From NCBI GenBank assembly GCA_039105265.1, contig JAPFFF010000001.1:6138001-6202000 (forward strand): DNA of 64,000 bases, in the 5' to 3' direction. The stretch comes from Tritrichomonas musculus. Its lineage: Eukaryota > Parabasalia > Tritrichomonadida > Tritrichomonadidae. A model generated the notes under the pieces. It worked only from the letters and a program-made list of their open reading frames with translations. It had not been told where the DNA came from and searched no databases. Below, piece after piece: positions 53,595 through 62,969 of this stretch; within the stretch, counting starts at the first letter, position 1; every line of letters starts with the position of its first letter. A program made the position numbers and the translations under genes.

Positions 53595-55556
53595 TTATGT
53601 AAAGTATTCAAAAAGTTGCACTTTTGCCGTGTGCCGTAGAAGTTTTGTATAATAAACTATTGATGATGGTATTTTCAAAACCTTTAATGAATTCGTTCTA
53701 AAAAATGTTCCTGATCCAAGTGTTTCGACTGACGATGGAATGGTTATTTCTTCCAAAGATGAACAGCAACCAAAAGCTTGCGTCCCGATATTTTTCACTG
53801 AAGATGGAATTGTTACTTCCTTCAAAGAACTGCAATGGCTAAATGCAAAATTATCAATTGTAACAACTGAAGATGGAATCACCATTTTAGTCAATGATGT
53901 GCAAGAATAAAAGGCATCTTCTCCAATTGAAGCCAAAGAAGCAGGTTCTTCAAATGTTATTTCACTCAACAAAGTGCATCCACTAAACGCCCAACGGCCG
54001 ATTGATGTGACAGATGAAGGAATAGTTATTTTTGCCAAAAAAGAACATCCGAAGAAAACATAACTCTCAATTTTATTCAATGAAGAAGGATGTTCAAATA
54101 TAACCTCATTCAACATTAAACATTGTCCAAAACACCATTCTCCAATTGATTCTACGGATGAAGGAATTGAAATTTTTGTCAATGATTTGCAACCATTGAA
54201 AGAATTGTTTTCAAAGGACAAAACTGAATTAGGAAATGTAATTTGAGTCAATTTATAACATTGACCAAAACCATCAATTTTATCAATGTGTCTATAAGAT
54301 GCTAAAATATTCATTATTTCTTGATTATCATTCTTTGCAGCAAGTTTAAAGCAAATTTCATTTAAAAAAAAAAGTTTTATGTAAATTAATTCATCACTTG
54401 TGTCAATGTTGCTTGAGTTTAAAAAGAAATTTACAATTGTCAAATAATCGTACTCGCATGCATAATTAAAGATATATTTTGTTTTAATTTCTTCTGGGAA
54501 ATAAGTAAAATTATAAAAGTTGAAACAATATGAAATAATGTTATGATCATAGTCTTTCTTAAAATCAATATTATCATAGTTTTCATATCTGTTGTCAGTC
54601 AAATTATTTTCAATGTAATTAAACATAAGATGATTATGACATATAATGCTTTCTTTAATACAACTTTCATAAGAATTATTTGGTGGATTAATATTATTGT
54701 CTTCCAAATAATGAATTATTTCATCATTTTGACCATGAATCGCATAAATCCATATTGAATCATCAAGCTCAATTTCTTCTCTTCTTAAATATAAGAAAAT
54801 TTGAGCTGATCCATAAAAAGCAGCATATTGAATTAAACTTACACTTGGTTTCATTAATAATTCATTTGTTTCATAAATTGATTGACTTATGGAAGTTGTT
54901 AATGAATAATTCTTTCTGTTGACGTAAATAATGAAATCTTTAAGTTGATCTTTTCTTATTAATTCACAAAGTGTTTCATCATTTATTCCTTCTTTTCTTT
55001 TTTCTTCAAAATCTTCTGGTTCTTCTTGAAATATTTCTTCAATTAAATCACATTTGTCATCAAATTTTTCTGCTTTTGGATAGAGTTTTCGATATTTTCC
55101 TTTCATTTCGTCGTCAATAAGCGGCTTGATTTCTTTTGAAAAATATTCTGGATATTTGTAAAGTCTGAAATTGATAATCATTTCCCAAACAATGTCTTTA
55201 TCAAGGGTAAGAAGATCTTCTTTAATAAAATAAAGAAGAACCCTTTTGCTTCTCTTAAAAAGGCGAAATATTTCTGAATTTGAAAAATACTTTTTGACGT
55301 CCTTTTTAAAAATTTGAAGAATTTGTTCAATTTTCTCAAAAAAATTGTCTTTTCGACGATGATTGTTCGATATTTCAATTAATATATTAAATATGGTTTT
55401 CATGTCTTCGCGATTTGTCAAAATGTTGAACTCTTTAATTATATTATGAAGATTTTCATAATTTTCTTCATCATCATCACCTCTTATGTATCCTAAAATG
55501 CATTCATAAATCCTTTTCATTTTTTCAATATATATTTTATATTCTTGATCACTCAT
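53595..55556 (-). CDS. ankyrin-type (DUF3447) plus BspA-like LRR protein
   Basis: From Met 55556 (MSDQEYKIYIEK) it has 653 residues; the longer frame starts with TTG. The N-terminal 200 residues are charged and helical. Residues about 205-425 look like degenerate ankyrin repeats of the DUF3447 type (SLIQYAAFYGSAQIFLYL; NYACEYDYLTIVNFFL; KLAAKNDNQEIMNIL). Residues about 430-640 are at least eight LRR_5 repeats of about 23 residues (IPSSVESIGEWCFGQC). No signal peptide or membrane segment, so it should be intracellular, unlike the BspA-like protein at 4545. Ankyrin/BspA fusions are abundant in trichomonads. Role unknown; repeats suggest protein binding. Confidence 0.85.
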   Translation of the reverse strand: MSDQEYKIYIEKMKRIYECILGYIRGDDDEENYENLHNIIKEFNILTNREDMKTIFNILIEISNNHRRKDNFFEKIEQILQIFKKDVKKYFSNSEIFRLFKRSKRVLLYFIKEDLLTLDKDIVWEMIINFRLYKYPEYFSKEIKPLIDDEMKGKYRKLYPKAEKFDDKCDLIEEIFQEEPEDFEEKRKEGINDETLCELIRKDQLKDFIIYVNRKNYSLTTSISQSIYETNELLMKPSVSLIQYAAFYGSAQIFLYLRREEIELDDSIWIYAIHGQNDEIIHYLEDNNINPPNNSYESCIKESIICHNHLMFNYIENNLTDNRYENYDNIDFKKDYDHNIISYCFNFYNFTYFPEEIKTKYIFNYACEYDYLTIVNFFLNSSNIDTSDELIYIKLFFLNEICFKLAAKNDNQEIMNILASYRHIDKIDGFGQCYKLTQITFPNSVLSFENNSFNGCKSLTKISIPSSVESIGEWCFGQCLMLNEVIFEHPSSLNKIESYVFFGCSFLAKITIPSSVTSIGRWAFSGCTLLSEITFEEPASLASIGEDAFYSCTSLTKMVIPSSVVTIDNFAFSHCSSLKEVTIPSSVKNIGTQAFGCCSSLEEITIPSSVETLGSGTFFRTNSLKVLKIPSSIVYYTKLLRHTAKVQLFEYFT

Positions 55557-56092
55557 TTTATAAAGCAAGAAGAAAAAAAATTTTGACTTGTTATTTGACC
55601 ATTTTTTGTCAAATATTTTTAAGTTTTCAAAAACGATACTTTTAGCTTTTGTAAAATTATATGTGTTAAAAATATATATTATATTATATTTTCTTTTTAT
55701 TATTAGAAAAAAATAAATTTTAAATAATAATTGCTCAAGATAATTATAATCTCATATATATAATAACTTTTTGAATGAGGTTTGTAATTTCTCTTTTTGT
55801 ATATAAATAAATTTCAAGAAGAATTCTTCAAGTATATTTTTAGTTTATATCTTGAAGGTTTAACTTGTGAATTCCTATTACAGGGGAATTTACTAGCTAA
55901 ACATAGGAAATTTTGAGATGCTGTAAATTTTTTGCCAGGAAGATCATATTTTAAGCTTCTAGAACTTAAACTGTGAGTTTATCTGCAAAGATTTCAACTT
56001 TTAAGTTTCAAATTAGCAATATTTTGTACAAAACAAAACTGTACTGCTTATTTGTAAAATATTCAAAAAGTTTAAAAATTTTGTAATTCACA
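55557..56092. other. intergenic region between divergent genes
   Basis: About 535 bp, AT-rich, no gene seen. At its right end TTCACA directly precedes the ATG at 56093, a possible TCA-type initiator with almost no leader. Confidence 0.45.
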
Positions 56093-56485
56093 ATGACAGA
56101 GAGTAGAAAAACAGGTTACCACGAGGAGCCACACAAGCAACAATTCAAGCGATACTGCCAGTTGCTTGATTTAGTCGATGATCCAAAGCTTATTGAAGAA
56201 TACAAGCATTGGCATTCACCAGAACATAATTGGCCTGAAATACCAGCAGGAATTAAAGCCATCGGAATTCTTTCGATGGAAATTTATCTCCTTGGAAATC
56301 ATCTGTTCATGATTGTTGAAACACCACTTGATTTTGAGTGGGATTCTGCTTTCGAAAAACTTTCTCACATGGACAGGCAAGCTGAATGGGAAGAATTTGT
56401 AGGAAAATATCAAATTTCCAAGCCAGGAGCCGCATCTGCTGAGAAATGGCAATTAATGGACAGAATATTCACACTTCCAAAATAA
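56093..56485 (+). CDS. L-rhamnose mutarotase-like protein
   Basis: A 130-residue protein. The RhaM/DUF718 pattern is clear: FKRYCQLLDLVDDPKLIEEY, KHWHSPEHNWPEIPAGIKAI (the catalytic His and the W-P-E-I/V turn), GILSMEIYLLGNHLFMIVE and a WEEFVGKYQ near the C-terminus. Family members interconvert alpha and beta anomers of L-rhamnose or L-fucose in the cytosol. The family is mostly bacterial with scattered eukaryotes (fucose mutarotase), so this could be a laterally acquired gene or an old eukaryotic one. No other rhamnose or fucose gene is in the window. Length matches the family. Confidence 0.85.
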   Translation: MTESRKTGYHEEPHKQQFKRYCQLLDLVDDPKLIEEYKHWHSPEHNWPEIPAGIKAIGILSMEIYLLGNHLFMIVETPLDFEWDSAFEKLSHMDRQAEWEEFVGKYQISKPGAASAEKWQLMDRIFTLPK

Positions 56486-56674
56486 AGATAGTTTATAGTA
56501 TAATCATTTGAATCTTATTTTTTTTTCTTTATTCAGAAAAAGATTTATAATATTATTAATTTCTTAAAAATCATGTTTTGATGATGGTATATTAGTATAA
56601 AAAGATCGAATACTATTTTTGAACTTTTTGAGGCTTTATTTGTTCTTAAAAAGTAATAACGTATTTTTATAATA

Positions 56675-56971
56675 ATGACTGAAGAAGAAGCTAATATTCA
56701 AAGTAAAGCTCCCATCGATGATAATTCCCTTGAAGAAGATGAAAAACTACAGCAACTTGCCATGAATTTAGAAAATGTAATGCCAATTAGGAGTCTCCCA
56801 AAGCAAGAATATCTTCAAGCTACTGTTATTCCCATTCTTCTTGAAGGAATGTCATGGATCATAAAAGAAAGGCCCGACGATCCTGTTGAAAGCTTGGCAA
56901 TGTTTCTAATTAAAAATAATCCTAATACCCCTGAGTTTCATCAATCCATTGATATATCAGAATGCGAATGA
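56675..56971 (+). CDS. Dpy-30 domain protein (COMPASS subunit-like)
   Basis: A 98-residue protein. An acidic N-terminal tail (EEDEKLQQLAMNLE) precedes the Dpy-30 motif at about residues 45-90: LPKQEYLQATVIPILLEGMS, then KERPDDPVESLAMFLIKNNP. The motif forms a dimerising helix pair that docks on Ash2L in Set1/MLL histone H3K4 methyltransferases; related Dpy-30 domains also occur in ciliary and dynein-associated proteins, so the complex is not certain. The length matches classical Dpy-30. Confidence 0.9.
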   Translation: MTEEEANIQSKAPIDDNSLEEDEKLQQLAMNLENVMPIRSLPKQEYLQATVIPILLEGMSWIIKERPDDPVESLAMFLIKNNPNTPEFHQSIDISECE

Positions 56972-57079
56972 TCATTGTGAATAATTATTATTATGTAAAT
57001 AAAAAGATGATTATTGTTTTTTATTAATAAAATATTTTGACTTTTTCATTTCAGAGTGTATCGTTGTCCATTAATTTAA

Positions 57080-58891
57080 ATGTCTATCCTTGAGCCATCT
57101 GAAGAAGAAATTTTTAACAAGCCTGCAATTTTCGAAAAAGAAAAGGTTAATTTGATTCTTTCAAATGTGAGACTCGTGATCGCGAAAAAAAAAACAATTA
57201 TCAAAGAAATGAATTATCATCTTATCGAAAAAATCAAGTATACAAAAAAAGATGAACCAAATCCAGACGAAAAAACAACTTCCAAATTTCGCATTCTTGA
57301 TGCTCAAGAAAATAAAATAGATATTACTTTCAAAGGTGTTACTTCTCCTGAAGACTTAAAGAAAGCAGTTCATATACTTAAGCAAAAAAAATCTGAAGCA
57401 GATAGTGAAAATCAGAGAGAACAAGAAAACTCCTCAGCTTCATCTGATCAAAAAAGCAGTAGTGATGCTAAATTTGATCGCTATTTATATGAAAAAGGAG
57501 ATCCACCAGAAGATAAGATACTTAAAGCGAAAATACTTAATCAGAATCCTGCAGCACTAAACTTATTTAAAGGATTACTACAAAAGCAGATTGCCACTGA
57601 AGATCTATTTTGGGTTAATTTTAAATTGCAAATGGCCAGTCAACAATCGCTCACGAAATATCAGCAAGATGGCTATTCAAGTAGATTTCTTTCGGAAGTA
57701 GTTGCTGATAGCAAATCGCGAGGTAATCAATTTTCATTTACACTCGATGACAGTATTAAACGTCAAATTTTGCGAAAAAAGCCACGTATCGCCGAGAAAT
57801 TTATATCGTTTATGAGAGAGAAAGAAAAACCAAGTAAAAAAGACGAAAATCCAATGACTCCAGAAGAAGCTGAAAACTTCTTTTGGCAACAATACTTTGC
57901 TGCACAATTAAGAGACAGCAGTTATGTCAAAAGCAAAAAAGATAAAGATAGATCAAATATATTTGATATGATACCTATTAAAGATACAGTTAGTTTCAAT
58001 GAAAACTCACGTGCAAAACGAGCAAGATCCCTTGAACTATCTGTTCGGGTTGGATCTTTATACGAACCAATAAATCCAATAGGTAATTCCAGTTTTGGTT
58101 GTGGCTGTGGACAAGGAATATTTAATAAAGAACATCTTCCCCAACTTTTCCAAAGTACAATTGACTCATATAATATTCACTCTGAACTTTCACTCATCGA
58201 TAATGGAATTTTACCTGACACTACTCGAGAAATTAAAGATGATGATGCTAACAATAATGATGGTAGTAAAAAGCCTTTAGAAATGCCTTTATACATGGCA
58301 CCAGAACTTGATGATCTATTAACTCAAAAAGAACCCAATTTAAGTTCATTAAAAATTAAGAAAGCTGAAACTGATTCTCAGCAGCCTATAGCATTCGGTG
58401 ATGAAGCCAAAAGCTTTGCAGCAAAAATATGTCAATTTAGTGATTCATTTATCAAAATGCCAACTCCACCGCAACCGCCAATGAAAGATGCAGTAATCAT
58501 TCTTCGTGATATGACAGGCGATCAAAATAACTTATATAACTATCAAAAAATTAATTCACAAAGATCACCTATATATAGCGGTTTAGAAGAGGTGCGTAAT
58601 CTAAAAGCCCAAGAGCAAATTCTTTTGTACCTTTTTTGGAGCAATTATCTTAGTCAAAAGCCTGATCAAGAAAAAATTGAAAAACTTCGAGAAGAAATTG
58701 ATCAATTAAAACAAAATATTGACCGTAAAAAAAATATGTTTATGAATGATGAATCTAAAAGAGCTCTCTCTCCATTATATGAAGAAATGAGTGAGTCGCT
58801 AGAGAAAGTTCTTGGATTATTCGACAGTAGAAACAATGCTCAACAAGTAAATGAACTTCCAGCGAATTTGGATGAATTCGGATTTTTCTAA
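57080..58891 (+). CDS. TFIIH subunit p62/Tfb1
   Basis: A 603-residue protein. Residues about 10-105 look like the PH domain of p62 (VNLILSNVRLVIAKKKTIIK; FKGVTSPEDLKKAV). Two BSD domains follow, the first near 155-205 (LNLFKGLLQKQIATEDLFWV) and the second near 230-290 (RIAEKFISFMREKE; EEAENFFWQQYFAAQLRD), both with the family's F-W pair. The C-terminal half contains a region with the family's typical loops and a final helix (EEMSESLEKVLGLFDSRNN). p62 scaffolds core TFIIH in RNA polymerase II initiation and DNA repair. Full length for the family. Confidence 0.9.
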   Translation: MSILEPSEEEIFNKPAIFEKEKVNLILSNVRLVIAKKKTIIKEMNYHLIEKIKYTKKDEPNPDEKTTSKFRILDAQENKIDITFKGVTSPEDLKKAVHILKQKKSEADSENQREQENSSASSDQKSSSDAKFDRYLYEKGDPPEDKILKAKILNQNPAALNLFKGLLQKQIATEDLFWVNFKLQMASQQSLTKYQQDGYSSRFLSEVVADSKSRGNQFSFTLDDSIKRQILRKKPRIAEKFISFMREKEKPSKKDENPMTPEEAENFFWQQYFAAQLRDSSYVKSKKDKDRSNIFDMIPIKDTVSFNENSRAKRARSLELSVRVGSLYEPINPIGNSSFGCGCGQGIFNKEHLPQLFQSTIDSYNIHSELSLIDNGILPDTTREIKDDDANNNDGSKKPLEMPLYMAPELDDLLTQKEPNLSSLKIKKAETDSQQPIAFGDEAKSFAAKICQFSDSFIKMPTPPQPPMKDAVIILRDMTGDQNNLYNYQKINSQRSPIYSGLEEVRNLKAQEQILLYLFWSNYLSQKPDQEKIEKLREEIDQLKQNIDRKKNMFMNDESKRALSPLYEEMSESLEKVLGLFDSRNNAQQVNELPANLDEFGFF

Positions 58892-59312
58892 TTTAAATTT
58901 CTTTATATTTAATTAAATTTAATATATTAATAATAATCTTTTTTTTTTTTTTTTATAAAAAAAACTTTTAAAATAACCATAATAGCATTAAAAATAGCCG
59001 ATATTTGATCATTCAAGAAGCTAATTAATTTTAAAACTTTTCATATAATTATTAATCAATAATTTAAAAAAAAAAAATGATGTAAATTACAAAACAAAGA
59101 TATAATAAATTTATAAAGCAAATTAAAATCAACAAACATTCAAAACGTTTGAAAAAAAGAAATATAATATGTGTAATTTGGAATTGCATAACGACAGAAT
59201 GTACTCATTAAATTCAAAAAATTTGTTCTATTTCGGTACTATATATTTAGTACCAAGTATGTTCTCAAAAAAAAAAAAAAAAAAAAAATTCATGATCATT
59301 CGAAAAAAAAAA
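58892..59312. other. AT-rich intergenic region between convergent genes
   Basis: About 420 bp with long A and T runs (for example 59270-59288). No gene or RNA recognised. Confidence 0.5.
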
Positions 59313-62246
59313 TTATTTTTCCATTACGTAAACGTGAATATATTTCAAATAATCGACAACTTTTTCCTTGTTTTCGATATCCTTAATATATTTTTCGCAT
59401 CTTTTCAAAGGGTAATAATGTTCAAGCACATTCAAATGCAAGTCTCTCAGCCATTTTCTTTGCACCAAAGGTTCAGGTCTGTAGCCTGAAGAATCGATTG
59501 TTGGCAGTGCCATATTTGCCCACTTAGCGTCACGATCGGAATTTGCGCCAAATTCCAAATTTGAGACGTCATTCAACAATTTAATATTGAAAGAATTGAG
59601 CTTCAATTCGAACTCGTTATTTTTATTTCGACGCATGTCATCGAGTATCATGTCGCCGTCGAAGCAGGAGAAGATGAACAACCCTTTTGGCTTCAACAAC
59701 GACTGTATAAAACGATTCAACTGTCTTATGCATTCATGATTATAGCAAAGATAATGAATTGCGTAATTCATCAAAATGACATCGAATCCTTCTTCGGGAT
59801 ATTCGTATCTTGACTTGATGTCTGTTATGTATTTGATGTTGTTTGTGCCAAGCATTGTGTAAACCGCGTTTAAAAACAATGTTTTTCTATTTCGTGCCAA
59901 ATCAACGCTTGAACTTCTAAGTTTTTCCCATTTTAATTTGCACAAATTGTTCGTTTTTGACACGTATTGGACAAGTGCGTTACGATCAGCATCAGCTGTG
60001 AAAATATTGTAACCGCCAGAATGATACAATGAAAGTAAATCAGCACCTCGGCCACCAGCCAAGTCGAGGACATTTAATCTTGGATTTTGGAGCGAATTAA
60101 TTGAGTGTTCAATTATGTATTTCCTCATTATTTGGTTGATTTTGTGGTATGGATCAGTGATTGTTGCATCGAAGAACAGCTGCTTCGAAAAGTATGACTC
60201 TTCGCCCGTTACAGGTGAAAAAATGATGCTTGAATTCGTGACTCCAAAGAAATAACCGTTGGCAAATTTTTTGTCGGACCTTATTCTCATTGGGACCCAG
60301 CCATCGTCTGCCAATGACATCTCAATGATCTTCTTATCGTAACTTTTCGGGTCTTTCATCATGTCATTCATTAAAGGCTCGATTTCGTCAATGTCCTCTT
60401 TGAAGTAGCCGTTGCGTGACCAGTAAGATCTCGGCCTAAACAAGTGCAAGTTCTCTTGATAAGGGCTCGAGAACAAGATGTAGAATGAAGATGGAAGCTC
60501 TTTGATCTGTGTGTCAACATCGGTGTGCTTCTTCATGAACTCGTTGTTTTTTGGCAAATATTTCAAGTTGTATATGTAATTCTTATAATTGCCTGACAAA
60601 TACAAATAAAACCGTTTTTCATCATCTTGATAACGAAGATAAAAATCAGTCGTCGTCATGACTCGTCGCTTCAATTTAAAGCATCCCGGATCTCTAACCG
60701 TGCAAAAATACGGTTTGTCAATACGTTGGCATACAACACCGTCAATTCGATTCCCTGTGAATGGCGAAATGTTGTTCTTATCGACAAATGAAACTAGGTC
60801 CTTCCATGATTGTATGTCATAGAATTCTTTCATTACAAAAACGGTTAAATTCGTTTTTTCAATGAATTGTTTGGCAAGCTCCATTCTCTCTTTGAAGAAC
60901 TTTCCCGAGATGTCCTCGCCTTCAATCATGGCGCAATCGAAGATGAAATATTGGCCGTTATAAAGCTCAGTGTCAAGAATTGTTCGTTTCAAAAATTCAG
61001 AGGAATTCAATTCAATTTCTGAAATGATTTGGGGGGACCCATTGACGATAGAATAAACTTTGTTGTTCTCAATGATGATGTTGTTGTGTAAACCGTCTGT
61101 TTTCTCAAGCCACACAAAATTTTCAGATGGAACTTTTTGTGTAATATAATTGGTCAGAACGCTAACTTGAGGGAAGTGTTTCGGCAAATTTGAAAGAATT
61201 GATGAACCGTTGCTATCGTTGTCATTATCGTTGTTCATCATCTCTTCGGTTTGGATTTCATTGATGAATTCTTGCGCTTGAAAGTTTTCTTCCTCTTCAT
61301 CTTCACTTAACGGTTTTGACAGTTTTGATTCAACTTTTTGAAAGGATTCAATAAAGCCTTCAATTTCATTTTCATTCAAGTAAATGTTGTCGCGAAATAG
61401 GTTAATCTCATCTATTGACAAATCTGTGAAAATTGTTTTTATCTCAGAAAAATTGAATGATTTATATTGAAATTTTCCATAGAATTTTTTGCCATCCCAA
61501 ATGGTCAAATTAAGATCGATTTTATCGTTGACTTGAATGGTTTCTGTTTTGAATTCTGTCTTATCGTTTATTGAAATAAGCTTGTCTCTGTCAAAAAGTG
61601 ACTTCGGAGGTTGATATTCTGCTGGCATTTTTGTGTTTAGTTCTATTTGCGACGTCATTTGGTATTCGGAGAGTTTTTCATAATCAATTCGAGGAGAAAG
61701 TTTGATTAAACATTTCATTTTATCGTAATTGATAGAAATTATTTGGCCAAAATCGTTTTTGAATTCTGGATCAAAAATCTGTACTAAATATCCTGGTTTG
61801 AGATAACACAATGTATTAAAATTGCAAAAAGATTGAATAAAATAATCATGTGGTATTATTTGAACCAATAAATCAAGTTCTGATAATTCTGGGATTTGAT
61901 GTAAATTATCTAACAATATGGTTGAATCTGAACACTCAAAATAAATATTGTTGGGTTCAGTTGGTATTGTATAATATGATAAAATCGGTGTATTTGGATT
62001 GTTTAAAAAATAACGCGCTATTGGGATTAAAAAATTGTCATTTTTTTGAGGATTTAACGAAATAAAGCAAATTTGTGGAATTTCACCTTGTAGTAGCATA
62101 TTTATCCTTTCCTTTTGTATATGAAGTAGAGGATCTGCTGTTTGGATTAATTTTTGATTGATTTGTAAATTGTTTTTATCTGTAAGTTTTTTGCCACTCA
62201 TATCATCATTAATATCATGATGGCATATTAAGTCATTTGGTTCCAT
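59313..62246 (-). CDS. Spt5-like NGN-KOW domains fused to mRNA guanylyltransferase and cap N7-methyltransferase
   Basis: A 977-residue protein. Residues about 56-130 resemble the NGN domain of Spt5 and about 148-195 the first KOW: LKPGYLVQIF, FGQIISIN and SPRIDYEKL, where Spt5 has LKP-x-x-W-V-R-L and the hallmark PRIDY. PPKSLFDRDKL and FQYKSFNFSEIK continue the Spt5 match to about 270. After an acidic linker, about 360-690 is a nucleotidyltransferase: EKTDG (Lys382, motif I), TELYNGQYFIFDC (III), RIDGVV (IV), CFKLKRR (V) and WVPMRIRSDK (VI). Residues about 695-977 are the N7-methyltransferase: VLDLAGGRGADLL (SAM site), TADADRNAL and MNYAIHYLC. No triphosphatase domain is seen. GTase-MTase fusions are known in kinetoplastids and large DNA viruses; the Spt5 module is unexpected. 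Confidence 0.88.
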   Translation of the reverse strand: MEPNDLICHHDINDDMSGKKLTDKNNLQINQKLIQTADPLLHIQKERINMLLQGEIPQICFISLNPQKNDNFLIPIARYFLNNPNTPILSYYTIPTEPNNIYFECSDSTILLDNLHQIPELSELDLLVQIIPHDYFIQSFCNFNTLCYLKPGYLVQIFDPEFKNDFGQIISINYDKMKCLIKLSPRIDYEKLSEYQMTSQIELNTKMPAEYQPPKSLFDRDKLISINDKTEFKTETIQVNDKIDLNLTIWDGKKFYGKFQYKSFNFSEIKTIFTDLSIDEINLFRDNIYLNENEIEGFIESFQKVESKLSKPLSEDEEEENFQAQEFINEIQTEEMMNNDNDNDSNGSSILSNLPKHFPQVSVLTNYITQKVPSENFVWLEKTDGLHNNIIIENNKVYSIVNGSPQIISEIELNSSEFLKRTILDTELYNGQYFIFDCAMIEGEDISGKFFKERMELAKQFIEKTNLTVFVMKEFYDIQSWKDLVSFVDKNNISPFTGNRIDGVVCQRIDKPYFCTVRDPGCFKLKRRVMTTTDFYLRYQDDEKRFYLYLSGNYKNYIYNLKYLPKNNEFMKKHTDVDTQIKELPSSFYILFSSPYQENLHLFRPRSYWSRNGYFKEDIDEIEPLMNDMMKDPKSYDKKIIEMSLADDGWVPMRIRSDKKFANGYFFGVTNSSIIFSPVTGEESYFSKQLFFDATITDPYHKINQIMRKYIIEHSINSLQNPRLNVLDLAGGRGADLLSLYHSGGYNIFTADADRNALVQYVSKTNNLCKLKWEKLRSSSVDLARNRKTLFLNAVYTMLGTNNIKYITDIKSRYEYPEEGFDVILMNYAIHYLCYNHECIRQLNRFIQSLLKPKGLFIFSCFDGDMILDDMRRNKNNEFELKLNSFNIKLLNDVSNLEFGANSDRDAKWANMALPTIDSSGYRPEPLVQRKWLRDLHLNVLEHYYPLKRCEKYIKDIENKEKVVDYLKYIHVYVMEK

Positions 62247-62969
62247 TCAAGAAATTTTATAAAATAGTTTAAAAATTTGAAATTCAAAAAGTTTAAAAAT
62301 ACAAAATGTATTTTTGATTCATAAATATCTAAATATAAATTTTTATCATTGAGAAAAATTATATGAAAATATAAATAAAAGATATTAAATAACAATTTTT
62401 TACAAAATAATCATCATTGGCTGCATTATGTCTGTTATAATTTTTAAAATGTACAAATATTTAAGACGAATAAAGGACATCCGTTTCAAGCATATTATCC
62501 ATTTGAAATATATAATTAAATAATGTAATGGAATCAACAATATTTATAAAATAATTTGAAAAAAAAAAAAATGAATAAGCTTTAAGAATATTTTTTCACA
62601 GCTATTCAAATAGATATATTACAAAAAATATTCATATCTTAAAATTTACTAGTACTTTTTCTTAATATACGTTATAATAATATCGACTCATTGATTATTG
62701 ATTTAAATATAATATATATTATTATATAAAACTAGTCAACCAAAAAGTAAAGGTTGTAATACATCTATATCCAATTTTGCTTTAATAATAAATGAGTCTT
62801 CATAATTACTGATTCATCAGATGTTATCATTACAAAATTTGGCATTACCAAAGCATTTGATAATTTTTCAATTTAAAAAATAAATCTTTGAATTATTAAA
62901 TAATAAAACACAGAAATTAAAAAGGCATCATTCTGTTTTGATAATTATATCAGAAGCATTTGGAAATGA
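62247..62969. other. AT-rich intergenic region
   Basis: About 720 bp of AT-rich DNA with A runs; only short open frames. The right half contains phrases such as GATTCATCAGATGTTATC that might be eroded coding sequence, but nothing is recognisable. Confidence 0.45.

Noticed and set aside
56093-58891. Spliceosomal introns in the host genes
   Set aside because: No trichomonad-type intron signals (GTAYGT with ACTAACACACAG) were noticed, and the genes are open from start to stop.
59169-59489. A plus-strand open frame overlapping the end of the capping gene
   Set aside because: It crosses a long A run and reads KKKKKKK and hydrophobic noise; it is antisense to a well-supported gene.
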